Positions 54,107 to 62,990 of a stretch of DNA of 64,000 bases are shown one piece after another. Every line of letters begins with the position of its first letter. Position 1 is the first letter of the stretch. Origin of the DNA: Prolixibacteraceae bacterium (lineage in GTDB: Bacteria > Bacteroidota > Bacteroidia > Bacteroidales > Prolixibacteraceae). The translations under genes and the position numbers were made by a program. A model generated the notes under the pieces. The model made no database searches. It was not told the origin of the DNA and saw only the letters and a list, made by a program, of their open reading frames with translations. The stretch covers positions 1 through 64,000 of the forward strand of contig DPRM01000077.1 in NCBI GenBank assembly GCA_003537645.1, written 5' to 3'.

Positions 54107-55629
54107 GAATAATTTATTTATCGGAGGTTTCCAATCCGGCAGTAAAGCCAACAGTAGTTTTAAACTCGGTTGCAGATGTAACTTTTTCAGGGTTTAACTT
54201 TTTAGCAAATGTTACAAACGACGGGGGTTCTACTGTTACAGTAAGAGGGATTGAAGCAAACACGAAAGCTGATTTTACCGGATTCTATATGCAAAATAGC
54301 TTTGGTTCTGGTGCTGGAGAATTTTCAGGAAGATATAGTTATGCGAATGAAAATGGGCAACCCATGTCGCCCAATACTACTTATTACGCCAGAGCTTATG
54401 CGATTAATTCAGTGGGGATATCGTACAGCAATGTAATTTCTTTTACAACACCAGCGGTTGCCACAATTCCGTCGATCATACTTAATTCAGTTTCGAATAT
54501 TACCCACAACGGAGCCACAGTTGTCTCCAATGTAAGCAGTGATGGAGGATCGGCAATAACAGCGCGGGGCTGTAATTTTTACCTCAATGCAGATTGTTCG
54601 GGAACACCTGTAATAGTTAGTCAACCACCTCAATTCGGCATGTACAGCAGTGCTGTTCAGACCTTACAGCCTGAAACAAACTATTACGCGAGGGCGTGGG
54701 CACAAAATGCGCTTGGAACTGCCAACTCGAACGTAATCGGTTTTTCGACGCCATCGGCGGTTGTATTGCCGTCAGTTGTGCTAAATACGATTTCGGGGGT
54801 TGGCCTGAACAATGCCACTTATGAGGCAAGCGTGGTTTCAGACGGCGGCAGTTATGTAATCAGGAGAGGTTGCAGTTTTTACACGAATGCTGATTTTTCG
54901 GGCGAGCATATCGCTCAGGTACAATCTGGCGGCACAGGGAATTTCAGCGGAGAAATAGCACAGTTACTTCCGGGAACGACCTACTATGCAAGGGCGTGGG
55001 CGGAGAATTCAGCAGGAACAGGATTTAGCAGTACGATTTCATTTACCACTTCGACCGCAGGAGAGGTGATAATAGACATTGTTGAACCTGAATTCATTGT
55101 GTTAAGATACATCTGGGGAACTGAAGATGGCAAAGATTTGGATACCATGACTGAATTTGTTGCAAGCGGGGTAAGTGGACTTGACAACCGGCCTGTTGGT
55201 TATGGTCGATTTGCCGGTAGCCCGACAAATATTTTGAATATTTTACATTGGGGCGGTGACAATATTGAATCCGGCCAAGAAAATGTAATGATCGACATAG
55301 CAGCGCTAAGGGCTTCGTCAGGACTTATAGAAACATCGATTGTGGAATTCCTGGGAACATGGTATCGCTTAAAAGGTCCAAGACACACCTGTACCATTGA
55401 GCTGAAAGCGTACCGAGGCGGAACAATGAGTAAAGTAAACTACTTTGAGTATCAAAATAATGGCGGCACTTTGATTTATTCGTCGGAAAGCACCGTTAAA
55501 TCGGTAGATTCTGCTAATACGTGGATACAGCCATACACCTATACGTGCGACACCTATAAGACTTCGTACACAAAATTAGGGCGGTTGGAGTACAGCTATT
55601 CAACAGAAAGAGCGAGACTTATTTTCTAA
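54103..55629 (+). CDS. Tail protein with three tandem Fn3-like domains
   Basis: The protein has 508 residues. Three repeats of about 95 residues begin PTVVLNSVADVTFSGFNFLA, PSIILNSVSNITHNGATVVS and PSVVLNTISGVGLNNATYEA. Each ends in a TTYYARAWAENSAGT-type strand, the pattern of fibronectin type III-like domains. Residues about 330-508 form a different C-terminal domain (LRYIWGTEDGKDLDTMTEFV) that could bind a surface glycan. It overlaps the preceding gene. Repeat numbers in such proteins vary easily by recombination. Confidence 0.75.
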   Translation: MRIIYLSEVSNPAVKPTVVLNSVADVTFSGFNFLANVTNDGGSTVTVRGIEANTKADFTGFYMQNSFGSGAGEFSGRYSYANENGQPMSPNTTYYARAYAINSVGISYSNVISFTTPAVATIPSIILNSVSNITHNGATVVSNVSSDGGSAITARGCNFYLNADCSGTPVIVSQPPQFGMYSSAVQTLQPETNYYARAWAQNALGTANSNVIGFSTPSAVVLPSVVLNTISGVGLNNATYEASVVSDGGSYVIRRGCSFYTNADFSGEHIAQVQSGGTGNFSGEIAQLLPGTTYYARAWAENSAGTGFSSTISFTTSTAGEVIIDIVEPEFIVLRYIWGTEDGKDLDTMTEFVASGVSGLDNRPVGYGRFAGSPTNILNILHWGGDNIESGQENVMIDIAALRASSGLIETSIVEFLGTWYRLKGPRHTCTIELKAYRGGTMSKVNYFEYQNNGGTLIYSSESTVKSVDSANTWIQPYTYTCDTYKTSYTKLGRLEYSYSTERARLIF

Positions 55630-55652
55630 AAAATACTAAAAAAGAGAATGAA

Positions 55653-56285
55653 ATGGGAAAAGCAAGGCCAAACAGCATACTCGTAAACGTGTCGGTTAGC
55701 ACGGCCACCGATACGCCGATAACAGGATTGATAAAAGGCGAAGGCGGGAAAATAAAACAGGCGTTGCCAGGAACAGACTTTGCAACCCCGGCTTCGGTGG
55801 ATGCAAAATTGACGAAAGTGAGTAATTTGTCGGATATTGATAACAGGCAGGTTGCGTTAAACAACCTTACGGCATCTTCGGGAGCCACGGCTACTCATGT
55901 GCTGACAAAAGACACGGATGGAAATACAAAGTTCATGGCATCCACACCCTCCGACGGTTCGGTAAGCTACGCCAAAGTTGCCAATACGCTTAAAACAAGG
56001 GGCACGGCCACGTCAACCATTGACTTATCGGCCAACGGTATTGGAGCGATCACATTGACAGGCAACACCTCGTTCACTTTTACGGGTTTTGAGCTGAACA
56101 AATCGTACCTGCTGATAGTGACTGCAAACGGCTTCACGCCATCGTTCGCGGCAGCAGCAAAACATGTACTGATTGAAGGGAATGCAGCGTTGGGCACTTC
56201 AGGCGTATTCTACATTAACTTGCTTTGTATCGATGCAACATCGGGCAGCGAGAAGCTGCTTACCACCATTATGAAAGGAGCTTAG
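55653..56285 (+). CDS. Phage tail protein, unknown
   Basis: The protein has 210 residues. Residues 10-80 resemble the linker region of fibre proteins (LPGTDFATPASVDAKLTKVS, then NLSDIDNRQVALNNLTA). The C-terminal half is a beta domain ending in SGSEKLLTTIMKGA. Part of the fibre gene run. No named family. Confidence 0.6.
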   Translation: MGKARPNSILVNVSVSTATDTPITGLIKGEGGKIKQALPGTDFATPASVDAKLTKVSNLSDIDNRQVALNNLTASSGATATHVLTKDTDGNTKFMASTPSDGSVSYAKVANTLKTRGTATSTIDLSANGIGAITLTGNTSFTFTGFELNKSYLLIVTANGFTPSFAAAAKHVLIEGNAALGTSGVFYINLLCIDATSGSEKLLTTIMKGA

Positions 56286-56286
56286 C

Positions 56287-57210
56287 ATGGGATTAATACC
56301 TGGAATTGGATTAACTGCGAAATCTCAAAGTGGTTCTCCAGCCGAATTAAAGTATCAACTACATGTAGGCTATGGCGATTATGCTAAAATTTCATCCAAT
56401 GGTGGGCTTGGATGGAGCAATACATTTTATAATTGGGTGACTTATAGAAAGCCAGCAATTAACTCGACGGGTCAGTACATGATTTTATCGTTATGGGGAA
56501 CTTCATTTGCCACATCATCGAATTTTGGAGTTACATGGACATTTCAATCAATAAGCACATCCAATGGTTTTGCGGCAGCCATAAGTTCTACGGGTCAGTA
56601 TCAGGTAGTTTGTTCTACAAATTCCATTATAAGTTTATCTACTGATTATGGGGCAACATGGACTGAGAAGAAAATATATGTGACCAATCTGACGACTTCA
56701 GGAGTTTCGGTAAGTTCCAATGGACAATACATGGTTGTCGTGAGTAATTGGGGCGCATTTGTTTCTTCGGATTATGGCTCGAATTGGACATTGGTTTCAT
56801 CTGGACTTGGAAGTAAATGTGCAATCAGTAGTAGTGGTCAATACATTGTAACTGGGTTCACTACGGCTACATATATGAGGGTGAGTACCAATTATGGAGT
56901 CTCATTTAACTCCGTAGGAGACACGGCGATTATAAATGATGTCGATTGCAGTTCCAGTGGGATGTATCAATTAGCATCTGGTTCCGGGTACATGAGAGTA
57001 TCGAGCAATTATGGTACAAGTTGGACTAATATTTACTATCCTGGGGTATCTTTTATCGGTGTGGCTTTAAGTAGCAGTGGAAAATATCAAAAAGCAGTTG
57101 GCGCAAATAATTTCATATATGAATCAAATGATTTTGGACTTACCTGGAATGTAACTTCAATACCATCTTTGAGCAACCCTTACCTTGCAATGCAAAAATT
57201 TGCCACTTAA
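56287..57210 (+). CDS. Tail protein with BNR-like beta-propeller repeats
   Basis: The protein has 307 residues. It carries six or seven repeats with SS-x-Y/F-G-x-(T/S)W motifs: SSNFGVTWTF, STDYGATWTE, SSDYGSNWTL, STNYGVSFNS, SSNYGTSWTN and SNDFGLTWNV. They alternate with SSSGQY-type strands. These are Asp-box (BNR) blades as in sialidases and Ycf48-like propellers. No sialidase catalytic residues are visible, so it is more likely a binding propeller at the fibre tip. The gene after it overlaps only by an alternative start. Confidence 0.75.
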   Translation: MGLIPGIGLTAKSQSGSPAELKYQLHVGYGDYAKISSNGGLGWSNTFYNWVTYRKPAINSTGQYMILSLWGTSFATSSNFGVTWTFQSISTSNGFAAAISSTGQYQVVCSTNSIISLSTDYGATWTEKKIYVTNLTTSGVSVSSNGQYMVVVSNWGAFVSSDYGSNWTLVSSGLGSKCAISSSGQYIVTGFTTATYMRVSTNYGVSFNSVGDTAIINDVDCSSSGMYQLASGSGYMRVSSNYGTSWTNIYYPGVSFIGVALSSSGKYQKAVGANNFIYESNDFGLTWNVTSIPSLSNPYLAMQKFAT

Positions 57211-57229
57211 TAAGTATATACCAGAAAGC

Positions 57230-57724
57230 ATGAAACATTTAATTAAAAACAACGAGATTGTACAGTCGGGAATTCCCGGAACTTTTACCCGTGAATCGGG
57301 CGAGTTATTTTTAGGCGGTTACGAAACGCGGACAGACCTGCATTATGAAGATGGCTGGAGGGATGAACTGTTTCCCGAATTCGATCCGCTCACCGAAGTG
57401 ATTGGAGAGCCATATTACGACAGCACAAGCGATTTGGTGCTGTACGTGATTAACCCCCGAACAGTGGATGTGACAGCCGAAAAAGCGAGGTTGTATGCCG
57501 AGTTGGAACATTTACGCACGGAGATGTCGAACGTGATAGTACAGGCACGGTTGAACTATGACCCTGAACCGGCACGGCTCACGGAGTTGATGCCCTACGT
57601 TCGTACAATGTACGGATTAGCGAAGTCGGAGATTGAAGCTCTGACCGAACAAACGGTATTGGCCTACAAATTACGGTCGGAGAAGTATGAGCAAATGTTG
57701 GGAATACTGAAAAGCTTCCTGTAA
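57230..57724 (+). CDS. Small fibre-block phage protein
   Basis: The protein has 164 residues from the ATG at 57230; an ATG at 57185 overlaps the propeller gene and is less likely. It has an N-terminal strand region (NEIVQSGIPGTFTRESGELF) and a helical C-terminal half. A tail-fibre assembly or chaperone role is suggested by position at the end of the fibre run. Family not recognised. Confidence 0.6.
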   Translation: MKHLIKNNEIVQSGIPGTFTRESGELFLGGYETRTDLHYEDGWRDELFPEFDPLTEVIGEPYYDSTSDLVLYVINPRTVDVTAEKARLYAELEHLRTEMSNVIVQARLNYDPEPARLTELMPYVRTMYGLAKSEIEALTEQTVLAYKLRSEKYEQMLGILKSFL

Positions 57725-57728
57725 AAAT

Positions 57729-57738
57729 CAGTCCTTTC
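57729..57738 (+). promoter_or_regulatory. Variant of the recurrent phage motif (CAGTCCTTTC)
   Basis: It lies 51 bases before the ATG at 57789 and differs from the common form by one base. Confidence 0.35.
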
Positions 57739-57788
57739 GGTACAAAAAAGGAAACCGGACTTTTACGAAACTGATAATTTAAGAAGCC

Positions 57789-59732
57789 ATGCTTACAGCG
57801 ACATTAAACGGTTTTGTAATCCCGGTTCCGGCTGATTTTTCGATGCAACTGACCTGGAAATCGCCCGTCTGCGATTTTGAGAAGATCCCGGGAGGCTACG
57901 GCCTTGGAATCTCGTTTCCGGAGAACGAATACACGCGGCCCATCTTTGGCAACTCCGAGCGTTTCAGCAAATCCAGGGGAGGAAAAGACCAGCATTTCCC
58001 CAGCTTTGAAATCCGGTTTTCCGGAGTCCTGCTGATGTCCGGAACCCTTAAAATAACCGGAGTATTTAAAAAATCCTACGAATGCTCGCTGATAGACCAG
58101 GTAGGAGTTTTGGGAGAGAAGGAGCAGGAGCGCGACATTCTGGATATCCCCGTGTTCTCAAAAATAATGAATTGGGAACAGAGCAGTAATTACAATCCGA
58201 TGGATCACCCGTATTGCTGTTTTCCGGTTTTGAACCCCAGCTTTTTCAATGAAAAAGGCTTGACCGTCAAGCGCGCGTCATTCGCCAATGTACCGGGCAA
58301 AGGGCTGATAGAAGACGGCGATTACGACATTGAGGTGATGAGTTATCTGTTTCAAAAAACCGCGGGTCGTTACGTGAATCAGCAGCTTGATGGAAAGGTA
58401 CAAATGGAGCCCTCGCAAATTGATTTGTCGGTCACCACCGAAAAGGGGAACACCTACCAAACGGGGCGGGCGACAGTTGTTTCCCCATTCTTTTTCCTGA
58501 ACCATGTGATCAGGGAAGCTTTGAAAGACAATGATTTTCAGATCACTGAAAACTTTCTGGATCAGGATGATCAGTTAAAAAACCTGTGCATTTACAACAA
58601 TTACGACATTACCACTACCCGGTACCTGCAATCGGGCGAAATAAGCTACATCGAAAGCCCTTACCGGATTGATTCGAACGGGAACTATATTTACGAGTTT
58701 CCACAGGGCATGGCATCTTCCGCCGGGCTTAAAGTTTACAGCTATGTCCGCGAATATTTCAGGATCGTACTTGATCAGGACCATCTGCCGGTTATGGGCA
58801 ACCTGTTTACCCCCAAAAATCACCTTCCCCGAATGAAGGTAGGCGACCTGATCTTATCGACCCAAAACCTGGCCAATGTCTGTTTTCATTTTTTGCCTGA
58901 CAATACAGTAAGAATCCACTCACGCGAGCACATCCTGAAGGGCGAAGTCACCGATCTGGATCCTTATATTTTGGGAGAATGGCAGATTGGTCAGCAGAAG
59001 AGTGTTGCTCTGAAATTTACTCGTGAACACGACCCGCAGGACCTGGTTTTTGCCGAACGGTTTAATGACCTAAGCGACCGCAGGGCAGATATCAAAGCGC
59101 CGGTTGCTGACTGGCCTGGCTTATGGGCTATTCAAAATCCGATAGAGGGAGAGATCCGGTTAATGAGCTCTAACAATACTTATTACGAGTATCGGTGGAT
59201 CACACAGGAAAAAGTAGAAGGCCAGACAATGGCATCCGACACCACCGATGTAATGGGCTGGGAAGAGATAAGCATCGGCCTTCAGAACGGTTGGTATTGC
59301 TTTGGGCGTGAAGACGTGGAAGAAATAAAAACAACGTGGTCGGCCTGTTACGGCAATGAGCAGCTGACCCTTGTCAGCCAGCAGGGAAATATGAACAGCT
59401 GGAAAGCCCGGCAGCAGGCATTTACGCCGCGGCTGATGATCAGTGGCCCGAACAATACCGGAGGATCGCAGCAACCCGGATTCTCGTTCGAGTACGAAAA
59501 TCAGGGCAACGGATTGCTACCGGTTTACTGGAAAGAATGGAACCAGTTTTGGGCCAACCGGCTGGCCGTTTCCGCAGAGTTTGATTTTCCGGTGAATGTA
59601 CTTCGGCACCTGATTTACAACATTTGCCAAAAATACCGTACCCGCGAGGGTGAATTTTTGATTGAAGAAATGAGCTGCGAACTCTTTGTTGACCGCATTG
59701 GCACCACCGAAATTAAAGGATTCAAAGTTTAG
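57789..59732 (+). CDS. Phage tail/baseplate protein
   Basis: The protein has 647 residues. The N-terminal 130 residues (ATLNGFVIPVPADFSMQLTW, then YGLGISFPENEYTRPIFGNS) resemble a baseplate hub-type domain. The middle is beta-rich with a long segment of aromatic residues. The C-terminus (TREGEFLIEEMSCELFVDRI) fits a virion protein. No peptidase or lysozyme motif was seen. It is the last structural gene before the lysis genes. A tail hub or receptor-contact role is likely. Confidence 0.62.
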   Translation: MLTATLNGFVIPVPADFSMQLTWKSPVCDFEKIPGGYGLGISFPENEYTRPIFGNSERFSKSRGGKDQHFPSFEIRFSGVLLMSGTLKITGVFKKSYECSLIDQVGVLGEKEQERDILDIPVFSKIMNWEQSSNYNPMDHPYCCFPVLNPSFFNEKGLTVKRASFANVPGKGLIEDGDYDIEVMSYLFQKTAGRYVNQQLDGKVQMEPSQIDLSVTTEKGNTYQTGRATVVSPFFFLNHVIREALKDNDFQITENFLDQDDQLKNLCIYNNYDITTTRYLQSGEISYIESPYRIDSNGNYIYEFPQGMASSAGLKVYSYVREYFRIVLDQDHLPVMGNLFTPKNHLPRMKVGDLILSTQNLANVCFHFLPDNTVRIHSREHILKGEVTDLDPYILGEWQIGQQKSVALKFTREHDPQDLVFAERFNDLSDRRADIKAPVADWPGLWAIQNPIEGEIRLMSSNNTYYEYRWITQEKVEGQTMASDTTDVMGWEEISIGLQNGWYCFGREDVEEIKTTWSACYGNEQLTLVSQQGNMNSWKARQQAFTPRLMISGPNNTGGSQQPGFSFEYENQGNGLLPVYWKEWNQFWANRLAVSAEFDFPVNVLRHLIYNICQKYRTREGEFLIEEMSCELFVDRIGTTEIKGFKV

Positions 59733-59742
59733 TGTGATTTTT

Positions 59743-59752
59743 CTGTCCTTTC
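59743..59752 (+). promoter_or_regulatory. Recurrent phage motif CTGTCCTTTC
   Basis: It lies 81 bases before the holin-like ATG (59833) and opens the lysis block. Confidence 0.4.
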
Positions 59753-59832
59753 CGCTCCAGTTCCCCAGGGCTATTTTTGAAATCAGAATAAGCATCAGCA
59801 TCAGCATCAAAAAAAAAGCAAAAACAAAAAAA

Positions 59833-60033
59833 ATGAAAGAAACACCCAAAGCCGGAGCCCTTGGCACGATCGCCCCCTTTTTGTTTGGTTCGGTACTTCA
59901 TCTTGACAAGGCCACGCAGGACGAGATCACCTTTTGGCTGCAGAGTACAGCATTTGTTATATCGCTGATTGTGGGAGTTTTGACCATCTGCATTTCAATT
60001 AAAAAAATAAGGGATAAAAATGGCAAAGTTTGA
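59833..60033 (+). CDS. Holin-like small membrane protein
   Basis: The protein has 66 residues from the ATG at 59833; longer frames from 59686 run back into the previous gene. It has an N-terminal Gly/Ala part (GALGTIAPFLFGSVLHLD), one clear membrane segment (TAFVISLIVGVLTICISI, about residues 38-55) and a basic end (KKIRDKNGK). It overlaps the endolysin gene by 14 bases. Size, single helix and place fit a holin or pinholin; this is inference. Confidence 0.55.
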   Translation: MKETPKAGALGTIAPFLFGSVLHLDKATQDEITFWLQSTAFVISLIVGVLTICISIKKIRDKNGKV

Positions 60034-60547
60034 AAGAGCGTATGAGTTAATGCTTGCCCGTGAGGGCGGATATGTGAATGATTGTGATGATCCGGGGGGT
60101 GAAACCTACAAAGGTATAGCCCGGAAAAAGCAATCCGAATGGGTGGGCTGGCAGATCATCGACCGGATGAAGCTGCAACTGAATTTTCCGGCCAATATGG
60201 AGGGCAATCAGTTACTTCAGCAAGAGATCGCACGGTTTTATAAATCGATGTTTTGGGACAAGGTAGGTGGAGACCTTGTTAACAATCAGGAGCTTGCCGA
60301 TTTGGTGTTTGATTTTGCCGTTAATGCGGGCGTGTCAGCCAGTGTTGGCTTGGCACAGAAGGTGGTTGGTTCTGCTTGCGACGGGGTGATGGGTCTCATG
60401 ACCATCGAAGCGATCAACCGCTTTGATCCGGATCATTTCGCTGCCGCCTTTATGGTTGAAAAATGCCGCAAATACCTTTCAATTTGCAAGAAAAGACCCG
60501 AAAGCCGAAAGTACTTTTTCGGTTGGATAGACCGGGCAGTCAATTGA
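60020..60547 (+). CDS. GH108-type endolysin (N-acetylmuramidase)
   Basis: The protein has 175 residues. It shows the family start LAREGGYVNDCDDPGGETYK followed by GIARK, where the Glu at about residue 14 in the REGGY motif is the catalytic acid. A second conserved part, LADLVFDFAVNAGVSASVGL (about 93-112), lies in the helical half, and the C-terminal segment holds the family's peptidoglycan-binding region. It cleaves the glycan strand for host lysis. It overlaps the holin-like gene. Full length for the family. Confidence 0.88.
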   Translation: MAKFERAYELMLAREGGYVNDCDDPGGETYKGIARKKQSEWVGWQIIDRMKLQLNFPANMEGNQLLQQEIARFYKSMFWDKVGGDLVNNQELADLVFDFAVNAGVSASVGLAQKVVGSACDGVMGLMTIEAINRFDPDHFAAAFMVEKCRKYLSICKKRPESRKYFFGWIDRAVN

Positions 60548-60583
60548 TATATAGTCAGATAGAAAATTTAAATGTAAAAAAAA

Positions 60584-60892
60584 ATGACATTTTTCTCTAA
60601 TTGCTGGAAATACCTGTCATTGATATTTTTCGGAGTTATTGCAGGATTGGTGTACGCGATGAAACAATTAAAGCCCTCAATAAACACGGTTAATGCAGAA
60701 AGTTACATTGCAATGCAGAACCATCAAATCGGGAAGCTAAAGCAAAGAGGAGAGGGGAATACCCAGAATCTTCCGCCACTTCCGGCTATTTCCGGGAGAA
60801 AAGAAATCAGGAAACTCCGTTGTGCTGCCAGGCGTGAGCGCCGTCTTCAAAAAGCAACAGAAACGAAAGAACAAGCTTCGGAAGACAATTGA
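60584..60892 (+). CDS. Single-span phage membrane protein (possible spanin)
   Basis: The protein has 102 residues: one N-terminal membrane segment (LSLIFFGVIAGLVYAM, about 11-26), then a polar, basic tail with NLPPLPAISGRKEIRKL and a charged helix. It lies 36 bp after the endolysin and is followed by a terminator. Topology and place match Rz-like spanins, but no cognate Rz1-type lipoprotein was found. Confidence 0.5.
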   Translation: MTFFSNCWKYLSLIFFGVIAGLVYAMKQLKPSINTVNAESYIAMQNHQIGKLKQRGEGNTQNLPPLPAISGRKEIRKLRCAARRERRLQKATETKEQASEDN

Positions 60893-60930
60893 AAGCGCTT
60901 GTTTTATTAATGATTGTGATTGAATCAGCA

Positions 60931-60961
60931 CCCGAAATCTTCAACAGGTTTCGGGTTTTTT
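60931..60961 (+). terminator. Terminator of the lysis block
   Basis: CCCGAAA (60931-60937) pairs with TTTCGGG (60949-60955), followed by six T. It ends the late transcript. Confidence 0.85.
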
Positions 60962-61021
60962 AATGTTATTTTATTGATGTTACAGACAGGATTCAGGCTT
61001 TCCATAGTACAAAGAAATATT

Positions 61022-61287
61022 TCTCTCCTACAATTTTGGCGCGAAGTTATTGATCGCCAGCCGGAAAAGTCAAGGGAGCTTTTCTCCTTCCTGATGGGAA
61101 ATGAAAAGCTTGCTTCGCACTCGGTCACCTTTTTGCCCCATGCCCCATGCCCTTAGCTCCATGCTCCAAGCAAAAACCTGACATTCCGCCCTTGACTAGA
61201 ATCCGCCTGGCTCAATGTGCAGATGGCTCAAAATTAACTGGCGAGCCAGAAGCCAATAAAAATCCGCAGGGCAGCGGTGACAAACTC
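61022..61287 (+). repeat. Long direct repeat, copy 1 (leader of the DUF6573-like gene)
   Basis: About 266 bp, nearly identical to 63270-63525, ending directly at a start codon. It contains the hairpin AGCTTTTC (61077-61084)/GAAAAGCT (61103-61110) and a second one, GGCTC (61225-61229)/GAGCC (61243-61247). Both are kept in copy 2. It is a candidate regulatory leader RNA or a site of gene insertion. Confidence 0.85.
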
Positions 61288-61728
61288 ATGAGTTTATTTT
61301 CAGAAGAAGATTTGATTTTTTCTTTCAGTACCAAAGATGCTGTCGAAGAAGGGTCTCTGGTCAAAGTTGACCAAAAGATTTTGAAGGAAGCCGGTATAAA
61401 ACTCCCGGTTTACCTGACCCGTGCTGTTTGGGATAAATACGTTGAAGTCCCCGACGTACCCAATGCCGGGCAATCCATCGATGGCCGGCTGTGGGATGTG
61501 CTGTATATGTTCCTGTTTGCCGCCAGAGCTTGTTCCGGTAATATGCTGACCTACCAGCTGAATGTGGTACTGGCTGACAAGGGTGACTGGGAACCGAACG
61601 AAAAGCTGGATCCCGACATGAATGGTGACCGCACGATGCGTCTGATTACACTCAAAGCCGTTATGCAGGCACAGGATTTTGACGATCCGTCACCGGCCAT
61701 ATTTATCATGAAACCATCGGAGGATTGA
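61288..61728 (+). CDS. DUF6573-like mobile-element protein
   Basis: The protein has 146 residues from the ATG at 61288; longer frames from 61147 run back into the repeated leader. The N-terminus is acidic (SLFSEEDLIFSFSTKDAVEE). The middle has LPVYLTRAVWDKY and SIDGRLWDVLYMFLFAARAC (about residues 70-90), then VVLADKGDWEPNEKL. These fit DUF6573, a small family carried by phages and plasmids with no known function. The stop is followed at once by the SymE-like gene. Confidence 0.65.
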   Translation: MSLFSEEDLIFSFSTKDAVEEGSLVKVDQKILKEAGIKLPVYLTRAVWDKYVEVPDVPNAGQSIDGRLWDVLYMFLFAARACSGNMLTYQLNVVLADKGDWEPNEKLDPDMNGDRTMRLITLKAVMQAQDFDDPSPAIFIMKPSED

Positions 61729-61730
61729 TT

Positions 61731-61910
61731 ATGACACGCATCATCAAACTCCAGCCGCATTACAGACAGGGAAAATGGGACATGAAACCCAAAGTAGTTC
61801 CCAAACTCACCCTCCAGGGAAACTGGCTTCAGGACGCCGGGTTTCAACCTTCCAAACTTATCAAAGTGGCCGTTTCCGACGGCAAACTGGTGATTACTTC
61901 AGTAGAATAG
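61731..61910 (+). CDS. SymE-like toxin
   Basis: The protein has 59 residues from the ATG at 61731. The segment VPKLTLQGNWLQDAGFQPSK (about residues 23-42) and the ending VAVSDGKLVITSVE match the SymE toxin family (AbrB-like fold). Escherichia coli SymE is an SOS-induced protein controlled by an antisense RNA. No antisense RNA can be recognised here. It starts two bases after the previous stop, so it is translated with the DUF6573-like gene. Confidence 0.78.
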   Translation: MTRIIKLQPHYRQGKWDMKPKVVPKLTLQGNWLQDAGFQPSKLIKVAVSDGKLVITSVE

Positions 61911-61969
61911 AAACATTAACCGGGTGTGCCAGAAACCCCTGCAAGTCCCAAAGGCATGGGCATTTACTT

Positions 61970-62167
61970 ATGCTTGAACTTGATATACAAACTACCGACA
62001 GGCTTCTGAATGGAATGCTTTGGACACTTGGCCCTTATCTGGACGAAAGAGGCGCAATCATGGAACGGCCCTGGTTGTTCGAACTGGCCGAAAGCTACAA
62101 CGAAATTGTCTGCAAACTGCCTTACGGCTGGAAGCTCGAACATCATCAAACACTTCATTACGAATAA
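61970..62167 (+). CDS. Small hypothetical protein
   Basis: The protein has 65 residues from the ATG at 61970. It is helical and acidic, with LNGMLWTLGPYLDERGAIME in the middle and a His-rich end (LEHHQTLHYE). Longer upstream frames overlap the SymE-like gene and are unlikely. No family recognised. Part of the run of small accessory genes. Confidence 0.6.
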   Translation: MLELDIQTTDRLLNGMLWTLGPYLDERGAIMERPWLFELAESYNEIVCKLPYGWKLEHHQTLHYE

Positions 62168-62185
62168 CCTTAAAAACTTACAGAC

Positions 62186-62593
62186 ATGGATTATTTAACC
62201 ATTGGATCCAATGGATTTGCCCAGCTTGGCGATCCCAACTACAATGACAAAATGAAAGCTGAATTGAAAGTTCTGCTGAATCACTTCCGCCAAAACTATC
62301 CAGTTCTACAATGTTTCAAATCAATTGCCTACTATTCAACCAAAACTTTCGCCCACGATTTTGGTATTTATCAGGAAGTGGTGCTTTGGTACAATCGTGA
62401 GTATATTGAGGAACTGTATGAATCGGAATCCGAAGCAGATCAGGAATTATCCGATTTGTTTTGGACTTGGTTCCGGATTATCGAAGCGGTTGATCTTGAA
62501 TCGGAAGACCTGACCGATCAGATCAAAGCGGATTATCTGAAATCAATCGATGTTTCCAAGGCTGAACATTTATCAGTTTTGAAAGCATCTTGA
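62186..62593 (+). CDS. Hypothetical acidic protein
   Basis: The protein has 135 residues and is strongly acidic toward the end (ELYESESEADQELSDLFWTW). A helix KAELKVLLNHFRQNYPVLQC near the start could bind a partner. It has no signal peptide and 18 bases separate it from the previous gene. A terminator follows. Acidic small proteins of phages sometimes inhibit host defences, but nothing specific supports that here. Confidence 0.65.
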   Translation: MDYLTIGSNGFAQLGDPNYNDKMKAELKVLLNHFRQNYPVLQCFKSIAYYSTKTFAHDFGIYQEVVLWYNREYIEELYESESEADQELSDLFWTWFRIIEAVDLESEDLTDQIKADYLKSIDVSKAEHLSVLKAS

Positions 62594-62596
62594 AAG

Positions 62597-62624
62597 AAAA
62601 GGGGGATTTACATCCCCTTTTTTT
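62597..62624 (+). terminator. Terminator after the acidic hypothetical protein
   Basis: GGGGAT (62602-62607) pairs with ATCCCC (62612-62617), followed by seven T; flanking A residues lengthen the stem. Confidence 0.85.
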
Positions 62625-62990
62625 GGTCGCTAACCCAAAAATCCCGAATCAATGAAGTGTTGAATTTTCCTGAAACAATCAAAAACGACTGGTATAAGAT
62701 GTTTAGTTCCCTGGTTAAAATGCGGCTTCACTTATAAACCAAATTTCCGAAAAAGTCTTCCCATCCGGTTTCCTAAGTCTGCGCTGTTTTTAAGTGGTTT
62801 TCACTTGTGGTTTTGTATCGAAAAATCTGTGCTAAGGTATTGTCATTATTCTGAACTGCTCTGGCAGGCTACCCAAGGATTTTCCCGGCATATCCTCACT
62901 TCATTTCATTGCGTTCCGGTATTCCAGTTCCTCCTTGTGTATTCAGATATAGCCAATCGAACCTGCGCAAATTTTTAACAAAACTACACT
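62625..62990. other. Intergenic region without a recognised gene
   Basis: About 365 bp. It must hold the promoter of the small gene at 62991. No convincing reading frame and no strong hairpin were seen; no clear TAnnTTTG box. Confidence 0.5.

Noticed and set aside
60700..60931. Overlapping reverse frame as an Rz1-like lipoprotein
   Set aside because: It lies on the opposite strand and has no lipobox at its start; an Rz1 partner would be on the forward strand.
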